Source: a bacterium
GTDB lineage: Bacteria > Bacillota > Bacilli > Lactobacillales > Streptococcaceae
Assembly: GCA_905221215.1 (NCBI GenBank)
Contig: CAJNCI010000003.1
Coordinates: 62,001 to 126,000, forward strand
Direction: 5' to 3'
DNA: 64,000 nucleotides
Positions 1-9,476 of this stretch are shown one piece after another (positions within the stretch are counted from its first letter, which is position 1; every line of letters starts with the position of its first letter). The position numbers and the translations under genes were made by a program. The notes below the pieces were generated by a model that was given only the letters and a program-made list of their open reading frames with translations, ran no database searches and had not been told where the DNA came from.

Positions 1-920
1 ACTTCCTCCAAGGAGGTCGAGTAGACTACTTCTGATAAAACCATAGGCTCTAATTCCATCGGTGGTTCATAGAGACGATGATTTTTGGCATATTTGACTG
101 AAGGAGTGGTCTTTCTTCTATAAATAAAATAGAAGCAGACGCTCAATAACAAGGAAATGGAAAGTATCAAAGGAAACACCCAAGTGACGAGCTGCATACT
201 CTGATCTTTTTCTCTAACAATCGAGTCTTCTATCTTATTAAACTCCTCTAAACGATTTCCTTTCAAGCCCTGATCCCTAGCGCTAGCAAAATCAGTTCGA
301 GGCCAATAGGCGTGCAATTCAACTCCACGCTTAGACGGAAGATCGTCTAAACGAATAGTATAATCAAGGTTACTCTTTTCAATCGTTCCTTCTTTAAAAA
401 GTTTTCCTGTGTGGAAAAAGAGTTTTTCAGCCCCCTTGTCTCCCCTTACATGAAATTCAAACTTTCCAATAGCCCCTGAACTATCTGTCAGAGGTTGCCA
501 ATTTAATTCAGCGATATCATCATAAAGAAAAAGCAAGTTCTTTAAGTTCCAGACAAGGTCAACTTCAACTGTGTCGCCATCTTGACCTGGATTGTAGACT
601 TTCACAGTATAACCATCTGCTCCTTCTGTCACTTCGCTAGTAACGTCTGCTAGTTCTGCACCATTTTTCGAGGCCTGAACCCTTGGATGAGGGTCAATGT
701 CAAATCCACTCGGCATCTTGCCAGCACGTCCAAGTCCCACGATTTGGCCCTTAAAGTCCTCCTCAAACTGATAAACTATCTTTTGTCTAAATTCTGCCCT
801 ATTGTCTGCATGAATATACAAATCACCTTGATAAGAGTTTATCTTAAAATCAATGGCAAAAACAGAAAGTGGCAGAAGGCAAAACAAGCCTAACACTATT
901 AAGAAAAAAGTTTTTTTCAT
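1..920 (-). CDS. DUF2207 family membrane protein, C-terminus cut by window edge
   Basis: The reading frame is open from ATG at 920 to the window edge (about 306 codons seen, 3' end missing). The N-terminus is a signal peptide (MKK followed by a hydrophobic run ending near SVFA). A roughly 210-residue extracellular beta-rich segment containing the DUF2207-like stretch VGLGRAGKMPSGFDIDPHP follows, then a transmembrane helix around residues 245-265 and a cytoplasmic KRK-rich segment. This matches the Gram-positive DUF2207 proteins, usually about 600 residues with further C-terminal helices; their function is unknown. It is divergent from the glutamine transporter at 1059 and has its own extended -10 box. 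The family call is from recalled architecture and is fairly secure. Confidence 0.8.
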   Translation of the reverse strand, partial: MKKTFFLIVLGLFCLLPLSVFAIDFKINSYQGDLYIHADNRAEFRQKIVYQFEEDFKGQIVGLGRAGKMPSGFDIDPHPRVQASKNGAELADVTSEVTEGADGYTVKVYNPGQDGDTVEVDLVWNLKNLLFLYDDIAELNWQPLTDSSGAIGKFEFHVRGDKGAEKLFFHTGKLFKEGTIEKSNLDYTIRLDDLPSKRGVELHAYWPRTDFASARDQGLKGNRLEEFNKIEDSIVREKDQSMQLVTWVFPLILSISLLLSVCFYFIYRRKTTPSVKYAKNHRLYEPPMELEPMVLSEVVYSTSLEE

Positions 921-950
921 CAAACAAGCCCCCTTTTTATCTTTGCTATC

Positions 951-956
951 ATTATA
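951..956 (-). promoter_or_regulatory. Extended -10 box for the DUF2207 gene
   Basis: On the minus strand this reads TGATATAAT, an extended -10, about 30 nt ahead of the ATG at 920. A GGGGG-rich ribosome binding site lies between. No good -35 is visible. Confidence 0.55.
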
Positions 957-987
957 TCATTTTTTCATAAGTAAGGGCTTACCTGTA

Positions 988-1016
988 TTGAAAAATAAAG
1001 TTTTTTTCGATAAAAT
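988..1016 (+). promoter_or_regulatory. Promoter of the glutamine ABC transporter operon
   Basis: TTGAAA (988-993), a 17-nt spacer and TAAAAT (1011-1016) precede the ATG at 1059. The ribosome binding site AGGAG is at 1048-1052. The site is in the divergent intergenic region shared with the DUF2207 gene. Confidence 0.7.
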
Positions 1017-1058
1017 AGGAGACAGTTATTTTTTAATAGATTAGAAATAGGAGAAAAC

Positions 1059-2624
1059 ATGAGAAAAATATACTTATCTATTTTCACAAGTCTCTTGCTG
1101 ATGCTGGGACTTGTCAATGTTGCTCAAGCTGATGAATATTTACGCATCGGGATGGAAGCGGCATATGCCCCCTTTAACTGGACTCAGGACGATGACAGCA
1201 ATGGGGCTGTCAAAATCGATGGAACCAACCAGTATGCCAATGGATACGATGTCCAGATTGCTAAGAAAATCGCTAAGGACTTAGGTAAAGAACCTTTGGT
1301 TGTTAAGACCAAGTGGGAAGGTCTAGTTCCTGCCCTTACTTCTGGTAAGATTGACATGATTATCGCAGGTATGAGTCCTACTGCTGAACGCAAACAAGAA
1401 ATCGCTTTTTCAAGCAGTTACTACACTAGCGAACCTGTCCTACTTGTCAAAAAAGATTCTGCCTATGCAAATGCCAAATCTTTAGATGACTTTAATGGTG
1501 CTAAAATCACTTCTCAACAAGGTGTTTACCTTTATGACTTGATCTCACAAATCTCAGGCGCTAAAAAAGAAACTGCCATGGGAGACTTCGCTCAAATGCG
1601 CCAAGCTCTTGAGGCTGGTGTCATTGACGCCTATGTTTCTGAACGACCAGAAGCTCTGACTGCTGAAACTGCTAACTCTAAGTTTAAGATGGTTCAAGTA
1701 GAACCAGGCTTCAAAACTGGAGAAGAAGATACTGCTATTGCCATTGGGCTTCGTAAAGATGACACTCGTATTAGCCAAATCAATGCCAGCATTGAAACCA
1801 TTTCGAAAGATGACCAAGTTGCCCTAATGGATCGTATGATCAAGGAGCAACCTGCCGAAGCAACAACAACTGAAGAGACTAGCAGTAGTTTCTTTAACCA
1901 AGTCGCTAAAATTCTTTCTGAAAACTGGCAACAACTCTTGCGTGGTGCTGGTATCACTCTTTTAATCTCTATCGTCGGAACCATCATTGGTCTCATTATC
2001 GGTCTTGCTATTGGTGTTTTCCGTACTGCTCCTCTCTCTGAAAACAAAGCCATTTATGGCCTGCAAAAACTAGTCGGATGGGTTCTCAATGTCTATATCG
2101 AAATTTTCCGTGGTACACCTATGATCGTTCAATCGATGGTTATCTACTATGGAACTGCCCAAGCTTTCGGTATCAACCTTGACCGCACACTGGCTGCTAT
2201 CTTCATCGTTTCAATCAACACCGGTGCCTACATGACTGAAATCGTTCGTGGTGGTATCCTAGCGGTTGACAAGGGACAATTTGAAGCGGCTACTGCTCTT
2301 GGTATGACTCATAACCAAACCATGCGTAAGATTGTCCTACCTCAGGTAGTCCGTAACATCCTACCAGCAACTGGTAATGAATTTGTCATCAATATCAAAG
2401 ATACATCTGTATTGAACGTTATCTCTGTTGTCGAACTTTATTTCTCAGGAAATACCGTGGCAACGCAAACTTATCAATACTTCCAGACATTTACAATCAT
2501 CGCCGTGATTTACTTTGTCCTCACCTTCACCGTAACACGTATCCTCCGCTTCATCGAACGCCGAATGGACATGGATACCTATACTACAGGTGCTAACCAA
2601 ATGCAAACGGAGGATTTGAAATAA
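1059..2624 (+). CDS. Amino acid ABC transporter, fused substrate-binding protein and permease
   Basis: A 521-residue protein that imports a polar amino acid, probably glutamine. Residues 1-24 are a signal peptide ending VAQA. Residues 25-270 are a type 3 periplasmic-binding domain (start [14 protein letters not shown], later [17 protein letters not shown]). After a short TTEETSSS linker comes a HisM/GlnP permease domain from about residue 290 to 505, with the ATPase-contact EAA loop near [21 protein letters not shown]. Such receptor-permease fusions (GlnPH type) are common in streptococci and lactococci. The stop codon shares one base with the ATG of the ATPase gene, so the two are translationally coupled. 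The exact substrate is inferred, not shown. Confidence 0.92.
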   Translation: MRKIYLSIFTSLLLMLGLVNVAQADEYLRIGMEAAYAPFNWTQDDDSNGAVKIDGTNQYANGYDVQIAKKIAKDLGKEPLVVKTKWEGLVPALTSGKIDMIIAGMSPTAERKQEIAFSSSYYTSEPVLLVKKDSAYANAKSLDDFNGAKITSQQGVYLYDLISQISGAKKETAMGDFAQMRQALEAGVIDAYVSERPEALTAETANSKFKMVQVEPGFKTGEEDTAIAIGLRKDDTRISQINASIETISKDDQVALMDRMIKEQPAEATTTEETSSSFFNQVAKILSENWQQLLRGAGITLLISIVGTIIGLIIGLAIGVFRTAPLSENKAIYGLQKLVGWVLNVYIEIFRGTPMIVQSMVIYYGTAQAFGINLDRTLAAIFIVSINTGAYMTEIVRGGILAVDKGQFEAATALGMTHNQTMRKIVLPQVVRNILPATGNEFVINIKDTSVLNVISVVELYFSGNTVATQTYQYFQTFTIIAVIYFVLTFTVTRILRFIERRMDMDTYTTGANQMQTEDLK

Positions 2625-3364
2625 TGACACAAGCAATCCTTGAAATTAAACACCTCAAAAAATCCTATGGACAAAACGAAGTACTAAAAGACATTTCTCT
2701 CACTGTCCATAAGGGAGAGGTCATCTCTATCATCGGAAGCTCTGGAAGCGGGAAATCGACCTTCCTACGCTCCATTAACCTTCTTGAAACACCAACTGAT
2801 GGACAAATTCTTTATCATGGACAAAACGTCCTCGAAAAAGGCTATGATCTCACGCAATACCGTGAAAAGTTGGGGATGGTGTTCCAATCCTTTAACCTCT
2901 TTGAAAATCTCAACGTTCTTGAAAACACAATTGTCGCTCAGACAACTGTCCTTAAACGCGAACGTGCAGAAGCTGAAAAGATTGCCAAAGAAAACCTTGA
3001 AAAGGTCGGTATGGGCGAACGCTACTGGCAAGCGAAACCTAAACAACTCTCAGGTGGTCAAAAACAACGTGTGGCCATCGCTCGTGCCCTCTCCATGAAT
3101 CCGGACGCCATTCTCTTTGATGAACCAACATCAGCTCTCGATCCAGAAATGGTTGGAGAAGTCCTCAAAATCATGCAGGATCTGGCTCAGGAAGGCTTGA
3201 CTATGATTGTTGTAACTCACGAAATGGAATTTGCCCGTGATGTCTCTCACCGTGTTATCTTCATGGATAAGGGTGTAATCGCTGAAGAAGGCAAACCAGA
3301 AGACCTCTTCACCAATCCTAAAGAAGACCGTACAAAAGAATTCCTTCAACGCTATCTAAAATAA
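2624..3364 (+). CDS. glnQ: Amino acid ABC transporter ATP-binding protein (GlnQ type)
   Basis: A 246-residue ABC ATPase powering the transporter encoded just upstream; its ATG overlaps the previous stop (TAATG). Motifs in order: Walker A GSSGSGKS near residue 38, Q-loop VFQSFNLF near 88, signature LSGGQKQR near 141, Walker [13 protein letters not shown] near 165, and switch His in VVTHEM near 196. Length and motifs are standard for the polar amino acid (HisP/GlnQ) subfamily. An intrinsic terminator follows immediately, so this is a two-gene operon. Glutamine as substrate is inferred from the fusion partner. Confidence 0.92.
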   Translation: MTQAILEIKHLKKSYGQNEVLKDISLTVHKGEVISIIGSSGSGKSTFLRSINLLETPTDGQILYHGQNVLEKGYDLTQYREKLGMVFQSFNLFENLNVLENTIVAQTTVLKRERAEAEKIAKENLEKVGMGERYWQAKPKQLSGGQKQRVAIARALSMNPDAILFDEPTSALDPEMVGEVLKIMQDLAQEGLTMIVVTHEMEFARDVSHRVIFMDKGVIAEEGKPEDLFTNPKEDRTKEFLQRYLK

Positions 3365-3368
3365 AAAG

Positions 3369-3398
3369 AAAAGTCTGCATCAACCGTGCAGTCTTTTT
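3369..3398 (+). terminator. Intrinsic terminator after glnQ
   Basis: AAAAG-T-CTGCA, a 7-nt loop, then TGCAG-T-CTTTTT: a stem with one T/T mismatch ending in a T run directly downstream of the operon. Confidence 0.7.
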
Positions 3399-3407
3399 GC
3401 TGTCCTC

Positions 3408-3559
3408 ATACTCTTCGAAAATCTCTTCAAACTACGTCATCTTCGCCTTGCCGTAGGTATATGTTAGTGACTCTGTCAGTTTTATTTACAACCTCAAAGC
3501 AGTGCTTTGAGCAGCCTACGGCTAGCTTCCTAGTTTGCTCTTTGATTTTCATTGAGTAT
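3408..3559 (-). repeat. BOX element (boxA-boxB-boxC type)
   Basis: The 152-bp block starts ATACTCTTCGAAAATC and ends ATTTTCATTGAGTAT. It contains a CGCCTTGCCGTA core like the boxA sequence used in BOX-PCR typing, and a GCAGCCTACGGCTAGCTTCC stretch as in boxC. Length suggests boxA, one boxB and boxC. Orientation is given relative to the ATACTCAATG end. Confidence 0.85.
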
Positions 3560-3607
3560 CAAAATGAAAAGGCAGACCCTATTCAAGAATCCGCCATTAT
3601 CCAAAGA

Positions 3608-3823
3608 TTAATCTTCAAATTTTTCATGATTTTTTTCATAGAAATCAATTAAACCTAGAGCTGTTTCAAATGAAATATTTTTTACTTTTGCACGACCCTG
3701 CGCTAGAGCAATGATAGACATTTCACGCGCATTCGTTTCTTTAGAGATACGGTAGCCTGTGATTTTCTTATCACGAACCCAGCCAACAACTGATTCTACT
3801 TTTTCAAAGTTTGACTTAGCCAT
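3608..3823 (-). CDS. Small HTH-like protein of unknown function
   Basis: A 71-residue protein preceded by a good ribosome binding site (AGGAGAAG) and a strong promoter. Residues about 25-60 (ISKETNAREMSIIALAQG... to ISFETALGLIDFY) follow the spacing of a lambda-repressor-like helix-turn-helix. Such very short single-domain proteins occur near mitis-group housekeeping genes, but I do not recognise this one and assign no target. It stands alone between a BOX element and a gene-poor region. That it is a real gene is supported by the promoter, the ribosome binding site and its composition. Confidence 0.7.
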   Translation of the reverse strand: MAKSNFEKVESVVGWVRDKKITGYRISKETNAREMSIIALAQGRAKVKNISFETALGLIDFYEKNHEKFED

Positions 3824-3856
3824 GTTCTTCTCCTATTTTCTTCTTTACGTTATATT

Positions 3857-3885
3857 ATTCTATACGTTTTTATGTCTTTTGTCAA
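3857..3885 (-). promoter_or_regulatory. Promoter of the small HTH-like gene
   Basis: On the minus strand: TTGACA (3885-3880), a 17-nt spacer, then TAGAAT (3862-3857). The -35 is perfect consensus, and the ATG lies about 35 nt downstream. Confidence 0.75.
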
Positions 3886-4285
3886 TAAAAAAACATATAT
3901 TCAATAAAATAAATGATTCAGAATCTTCTTACTTCCTTTTTAAAGCCGATAATATATAGGTTTTTACTTACTATAACCCAATAGTACGCTCCTAAAAAAC
4001 AATTGTATTATTAAACTTTAAACTTGTAAAAATATTCATGTATACTGAATGCCAGTTTCTCAATAGGATAGACAGGATTTACTATTTCATTCTATATATT
4101 CCTTTTAAATCAACAAGTCCACTAAAGATAGTCTTTCACTCCACACTATCTCTAAACCATTCCGTTTTCTTTCTCCTTCTTTGGTTCCTTTCCTGTCCTT
4201 ATCTATATCTTATTCGTTTCACAACCAGTACTACTTACATTGTCCAATCTTGCACCTTCTGATTACATACCCGCTTTCCAGCTAG
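3886..4285. other. AT-rich stretch without a recognisable gene
   Basis: No ORF here has both a ribosome binding site and a protein-like composition. The 74-codon frame at 4038-4262 on the plus strand looks like chance. Short remnants begin at 4286 on the minus strand. Confidence 0.5.
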
Positions 4286-4378
4286 TCATTTAAAAACAGT
4301 ATCACTAGCTGTTTCATGTCTAGCACTATTGTTTATCTCACGAGTTTTTTCGGCCAACTCACCTAGCAACCATTTCAC
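4286..4378 (-). pseudogene. 30-codon ORF remnant, unknown
   Basis: A GTG-started frame (KWLLGELAEKTREINNSA...) with protein-like amphipathic composition, no clear ribosome binding site, and the same frame and strand as the hydrophobic ORF at 4454-4552. Stops separate the two. It may be the decayed 3' part of one gene. Not recognised. Confidence 0.3.
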
Positions 4379-4453
4379 AAAAATTGATTATTTTTTCTGA
4401 TTCCTATTATATTTAGTGAAAATTCAAATTAGGGATCTATACAATTGGGGATT

Positions 4454-4552
4454 TCAAAAAATTTCCTTATATATAGTAAGTAATTCTGTCGCCTTAATAT
4501 AAACAGAATCAAAAATAATAGGTGCTATAGTGAGTTGTAGTAGAAATAGCAC
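4454..4552 (-). CDS. Tiny hydrophobic ORF, possible Fst-like toxin peptide
   Basis: A 32-codon frame starting at GTG 4552 with AGGA eight bases upstream. The peptide is hydrophobic with the core LLQLTIAPIIF followed by a charged tail (YKEIF). IAPI in a single membrane-spanning helix recalls the Fst/Ldr family of type I toxins (Fst core LVIAPIFVGLV), but the usual glycine and final WL are missing. A near-perfect promoter lies just upstream, and the leader can fold (GATTCCTA pairing with TAGGAAATC). Alternatives are a degenerate toxin, or the start of a larger decayed gene continuing in the same frame to 4286. Confidence 0.4.
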   Translation of the reverse strand: MLFLLQLTIAPIIFDSVYIKATELLTIYKEIF

Positions 4553-4598
4553 GATAGATTTCCTAAGTCCATAGGAATCGCCCCCTTTCTTCACCCTC

Positions 4599-4627
4599 AT
4601 TATAACACCTATACATCAGTTGTGCAA
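4599..4627 (-). promoter_or_regulatory. Strong extended promoter behind ilvA
   Basis: Minus strand: TTGCAC (4627-4622), 17 nt, then TGTTATAAT with TATAAT at 4604-4599. It begins 27 nt past the ilvA stop and drives a transcript over the tiny hydrophobic ORF. No annotated-size gene lies downstream of it, so it must serve a small peptide or RNA. Confidence 0.7.
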
Positions 4628-4653
4628 ATAATATGATATTTTTTTATTAGTCC

Positions 4654-5904
4654 TCAGACAAGCATATTATAGAGCGTTTCATTACCATTTAAGTTAATAT
4701 AAGCTGGATCGAAACCTTCCATTCGACGAATCAATCCTGCATAATCATGCTTATCTGCCAAAGCGATTCCAATCAGTACAGGCCCTGTACCCTTGCTAGC
4801 TCGCTTGATATACTCAAAACGTGTGATATCATCATTTGGTCCCAGGATATCATTTACAAACTCACGCAAAGCCCCTGGACGCTGTGGAAAATTGACTACA
4901 AAGTAATGCTTGATCCCATCATAAATCAAGGCACGCTCTTCCATTTCTGGCATACGGTTAATATCATTATTTCCTCCAGAAATGATACAACAAATGGTTT
5001 TCCCCTTGATATATTCAGCCAACACCTCTAGAGAGGCGATACTAGCCGCTCCAGCAGGTTCTGCGACAATCCCTTGTTTAGAATAGAGGTCAATCAAGGT
5101 TTCAGAAATCAATCCCTCATCGACACCTACTAAAGTTTGAACATGTTGGCGAGTTGCCTCATAGGTCAACTGTCCCACCTTTTGGACAGCAATCCCATCT
5201 GCAAATTTGTCAATTTCCTTTAGCTTAACAGGTCCACCAGCTTCAAAAGCAGCCTTCATGGAACGTGCCCCATTCGCCTCTACTCCGATAACCTCAATCT
5301 CTGGACTTGTTTCCTTGATATAGGTAGAAACTCCAGCAATGAGACCCCCACCACCAACAGGGACCAAGACAGCATCAAAATCAATCGATTCTTTTCGAGC
5401 TTCTTCTAAAATCTCATAAGCAACTGTCCCTTGACCAGCTTGAACATGAGCATCATCAAAGGGATCAATAAAGGTACGATTTTCAGAAACTGTAAATTCT
5501 TGAGCTGCCTTAGCTGAAGCATCAAAGGTATCTCCAACTAGTTTAATAGTTACGAAGTCCCCACCAAAAAAGCGAACTTGACCAATCTTTTGTTGCGGAG
5601 TAGTAATGGGCATAAAAATAGTAGCAGGAATTTTCATCTCATTACAAGTATAGGCAACTCCCTGAGCATGATTTCCCGCAGAAGCGCAGACTACCCCACG
5701 CTCACGCTCTTCCTTGCTGAGCTGAGAAATAGCATAATAGGCACCACGAATTTTAAAAGAGCGAACACGTTGGGCATTTTCCTTTTTCAAATAAATCTTA
5801 GCACCATACTTCTCCGATAAATAATGGTCATAATCAAGCGGTGTATTAACGACCACACCGTTCAAGACCTTGTGAGCCTTGATGATATCTTTTGAACTTA
5901 ACAT
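4654..5904 (-). CDS. ilvA: Threonine dehydratase (threonine deaminase)
   Basis: A 416-residue PLP enzyme converting threonine to 2-oxobutyrate, the entry step to isoleucine. The PLP lysine lies in RSFKIRGA near residue 50, the glycine-rich phosphate loop is VPVGGGG near 186, and a single C-terminal ACT-like regulatory segment starts about residue 325. This is the shorter biosynthetic form; the E. coli enzyme is about 514 residues with two ACT-like repeats. The start follows TAGGAGAAAAAG. It lies downstream of ilvB-ilvN-ilvC on the same strand, behind a hairpin that probably lowers readthrough. Confidence 0.95.
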   Translation of the reverse strand: MLSSKDIIKAHKVLNGVVVNTPLDYDHYLSEKYGAKIYLKKENAQRVRSFKIRGAYYAISQLSKEERERGVVCASAGNHAQGVAYTCNEMKIPATIFMPITTPQQKIGQVRFFGGDFVTIKLVGDTFDASAKAAQEFTVSENRTFIDPFDDAHVQAGQGTVAYEILEEARKESIDFDAVLVPVGGGGLIAGVSTYIKETSPEIEVIGVEANGARSMKAAFEAGGPVKLKEIDKFADGIAVQKVGQLTYEATRQHVQTLVGVDEGLISETLIDLYSKQGIVAEPAGAASIASLEVLAEYIKGKTICCIISGGNNDINRMPEMEERALIYDGIKHYFVVNFPQRPGALREFVNDILGPNDDITRFEYIKRASKGTGPVLIGIALADKHDYAGLIRRMEGFDPAYINLNGNETLYNMLV

Positions 5905-5969
5905 CTTTTTCTCCTAGACTATTCATACTATCAGAATCCATCCTCTAAAAAGAGAGACGAATTGATTAT

Positions 5970-5997
5970 AAAAGCGAGTTAGGTCCCCCCAACTCGC
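5970..5997 (-). terminator. Hairpin between ilvC and ilvA
   Basis: Minus strand: GCGAGTT, a C/G-rich 10-nt loop region, AACTCGC, then TTTTAT. The perfect 7-bp stem with a short T run suggests partial termination after ilvC. Confidence 0.6.
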
Positions 5998-6018
5998 CTT
6001 CACCTTAATTTCTATAAA

Positions 6019-7074
<1,056 letters not shown>

Positions 7075-7106
7075 TTAGGCTGGTTTAACAAATTTAAGTT
7101 GGATTT

Positions 7107-7583
7107 TTAATCGCGGGTAAATCCAGTTGCACCCGTACGAGCAATATTGCGAATACCGTATGGTCGAATGACTCGCAATAGAGCTTCACTCTTCTCAGCA
7201 TTTCCTGTCATCTGAATGGTAATCGAGCTTGGTGCTACGTCTACCACCGTTGCACGGAAAGGTTGAATAATAGCTAGAATCTCAGCTCGCTTCTCAGCTG
7301 GCGCTGACATCTTAACCAAAATCACCTCGCGCTCCAAGTGCGGTTTATCCGTAATATCTCGAATGCGAATCACATCAATTTGACGATTGAGTTGCTTGAT
7401 GATTTGCTCCACTTCATCATGTGAAGCTACATCAATAATTATGGTGATGCGCGATACATTCGGATCTTCTGTTGCTCCAACAGAGATACTTTCGATATTG
7501 ACCTGACGACGAGACAGGACACCGGTAAAGCGATTGAGGACTCCTGAACGATTTTGTAGTTTTGCTGTTAACATTCTACGCAT
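7107..7583 (-). CDS. ilvN: Acetolactate synthase small (regulatory) subunit
   Basis: A 158-residue regulatory subunit that activates the IlvB catalytic subunit and confers valine feedback inhibition. An ACT domain occupies residues 1-75 (start LTAKLQNRSGVLNRFTGVLSRR), and the rest is the C-terminal small-subunit domain (REVILVKM near 83). Its ATG lies within the end of ilvB (8-bp overlap), which indicates translational coupling. Confidence 0.95.
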   Translation of the reverse strand: MRRMLTAKLQNRSGVLNRFTGVLSRRQVNIESISVGATEDPNVSRITIIIDVASHDEVEQIIKQLNRQIDVIRIRDITDKPHLEREVILVKMSAPAEKRAEILAIIQPFRATVVDVAPSSITIQMTGNAEKSEALLRVIRPYGIRNIARTGATGFTRD

Positions 7584-9276
7584 GGAACTTCACCCCCAAC
7601 ATCTCATGATTACTCTTACCAGCTGGTACCATTGGTAACACCTGTTCCTTACGAGAAATATCTACCTCGATTAGCATAGGAACATTCTCAGTGATGACTT
7701 CAAGATCTTGAGTCAAGGTCTCAGGATTATCAAACTTATAGTTTTTAATGCCATAAGCTTGTGCCATCAATTGGAAATCAGGAAGGGTATCAAAGACTGA
7801 CTCTGATGTTCTACCTTCATAGAAGGATTCCTGCCACTGGCGAACCATTCCAAGTGAGTGGTTGTTCAGCATAACCACCTTGATTGGCACCTTGTAAATG
7901 TTTAAAATAGCCAATTCCTGGTTGGTCATTTGGAAACCACCATCCCCAACAAACAAGACTACTTCCTTATCTGGGTTAGCAATTTTAGCACCGATTGCTG
8001 CTGGAATTCCGAATCCCATGGTTCCCAAACCGCCTGAAGTCACTAACTGACGTTCATTTTGGTATGGATAATACTGAGCTGTCCACATTTGGTGTTGACC
8101 AACGTCTGTTACCACAATGGCATCACCATTCGTCAATTCACCAATGCGTTCAATAACGGCTTGAGGTTGAACCACACGCTCTTTCTTGTCATAAGAACGA
8201 ACACGGTTCTTGTCTTTAGTAACTTTCTCAATCCATTTCTCAGTATTGTTATGAACTGTTGGTTCCGCCAACAACATTTGCAAGGCTTTCTTAGCGTCTC
8301 CAACTACAGGAATATCTGCACTGATAATCTTGCCAATCTCAGCTGGGTCAATATCAATGTGGGCAACCTTAGCATTCTTAGCGAAGGTCTTAGGATTCCC
8401 CGTCAAGCGGTCATCGAAACGGCAACCAATACTAATCATAAAGTCAGCTTCCGTCATGGCAATATTAGCTGCGAAAGATCCGTGCATGCCTCCCATTCCA
8501 AGGAAGAGTGGATGAGTCGTTGCAATCGTACCTTGTCCTAAGAGACTAGTTACCACTGGAATTTGATAGCGCTCTGCAAATTCATTTAATTCTGCAGCAG
8601 CTTCAGCATAACTAATTCCACCACCAGCTAGCAAGACTGGTTTTTTAGCCTTGGATAATTGCTTCAAGATTTTCTTGATTTGCATATCATTCGGCTCAAG
8701 AGTCGGCTGATAGCTTGGTAGATTCACTTCTGGTGAATAAATGAAGTCTGTTTCTAAAGCAGATACGTCTTTAGGTAGGTCAATGACAACTGGCCCTGGA
8801 CGGCCTGTAGTTGCGATATGAACAGCTTCCGTAATGATACGCGGAATATCAGCTGTCTCACGAACTTGGTAATTGTACTTAGTGATTGGCATGGTAATTC
8901 CCACGATGTCTGCTTCCTGAAAGGCATCTTTCCCAATCCCTGCTCGCGCCACCTGACCTGTAAAGACCAAAAGGGGAACGCTATCGCTCATGGCATCTGC
9001 AATCCCTGTAATGGCATTTGTTGCTCCTGGTCCACTAGTGACGACGGCAACACCCAACTTTCCAGTTGATTTGGCATAACCTTCAGCTTCATGCAAACAA
9101 CCTTGCTCATGGCGTCCTAGAATGTGACGAATGCCTTTAAAATTATATATCGCATCATAAAAAGGCAAGACCGCACCACCTGGATAACCAAAGATGGTAT
9201 CAATTCCTAAATCACGAAGTGTTTCCAAAACCAGGTCCGACCCCGTCTTAGGAGATTTTAAACTGATTTTCTCCAT
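7576..9276 (-). CDS. ilvB: Acetolactate synthase large (catalytic) subunit
   Basis: A 566-residue thiamine-diphosphate enzyme making acetolactate from pyruvate or acetohydroxybutyrate from 2-oxobutyrate. The N-terminal FGYPGGAVLPFYDAI and HEQGCLHEAEGYA (catalytic Glu near residue 55) are present. The ThDP-binding block VGDGGFQMTNQEL...NN lies near 440-470, and the central FAD domain around 195-330. It is the first gene of ilvBNC; a promoter and a CodY-like box lie directly upstream, and no T-box leader was seen. Confidence 0.97.
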   Translation of the reverse strand: MEKISLKSPKTGSDLVLETLRDLGIDTIFGYPGGAVLPFYDAIYNFKGIRHILGRHEQGCLHEAEGYAKSTGKLGVAVVTSGPGATNAITGIADAMSDSVPLLVFTGQVARAGIGKDAFQEADIVGITMPITKYNYQVRETADIPRIITEAVHIATTGRPGPVVIDLPKDVSALETDFIYSPEVNLPSYQPTLEPNDMQIKKILKQLSKAKKPVLLAGGGISYAEAAAELNEFAERYQIPVVTSLLGQGTIATTHPLFLGMGGMHGSFAANIAMTEADFMISIGCRFDDRLTGNPKTFAKNAKVAHIDIDPAEIGKIISADIPVVGDAKKALQMLLAEPTVHNNTEKWIEKVTKDKNRVRSYDKKERVVQPQAVIERIGELTNGDAIVVTDVGQHQMWTAQYYPYQNERQLVTSGGLGTMGFGIPAAIGAKIANPDKEVVLFVGDGGFQMTNQELAILNIYKVPIKVVMLNNHSLGMVRQWQESFYEGRTSESVFDTLPDFQLMAQAYGIKNYKFDNPETLTQDLEVITENVPMLIEVDISRKEQVLPMVPAGKSNHEMLGVKFHA

Positions 9277-9314
9277 TGTTCCCCTTTCTCTTCTCTTAAA
9301 AATAACTTGTTACT

Positions 9315-9342
9315 ATCATACCATTTTTTCAAAATTTTTCAA
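9315..9342 (-). promoter_or_regulatory. Promoter of the ilvBNC operon
   Basis: Minus strand: TTGAAA (9342-9337), 16-nt spacer, TATGAT (9320-9315), about 40 nt ahead of the ilvB start. Confidence 0.65.
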
Positions 9343-9354
9343 GACAAAAGAAGA

Positions 9355-9369
9355 AATTTTCTGAATTTT
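9355..9369 (-). promoter_or_regulatory. CodY-box-like operator upstream of ilvB
   Basis: The plus strand reads AATTTTCTGAATTTT, 13 of 15 matches to the CodY consensus AATTTTCWGAAAATT. The other strand matches equally well. It sits 12 nt upstream of the -35, as expected for control by branched-chain amino acid and GTP levels. Binding itself is inferred. Confidence 0.7.
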
Positions 9370-9435
9370 CTATTTTAACGTTTATTTATGAATGTTATTT
9401 TTGTTTTTATTAAAAAGATACCGATTTCATTTATT

Positions 9436-9466
9436 AAAAAAGAAAAAAGAACTGATTTCTCAGTCC
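9436..9466 (-). terminator. Terminator after the FakA-like gene
   Basis: Minus strand GGACTGA-GAAA-TCAGTTC followed by a T-rich run, just past the stop at 9477. Confidence 0.75.
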
Positions 9467-9476
9467 TTCATTAATC

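Noticed and set aside
4038..4262. 74-codon plus-strand frame in the gene-poor stretch
   Set aside because: Phe/Tyr/Leu-rich product of AT-rich DNA without ribosome binding site.
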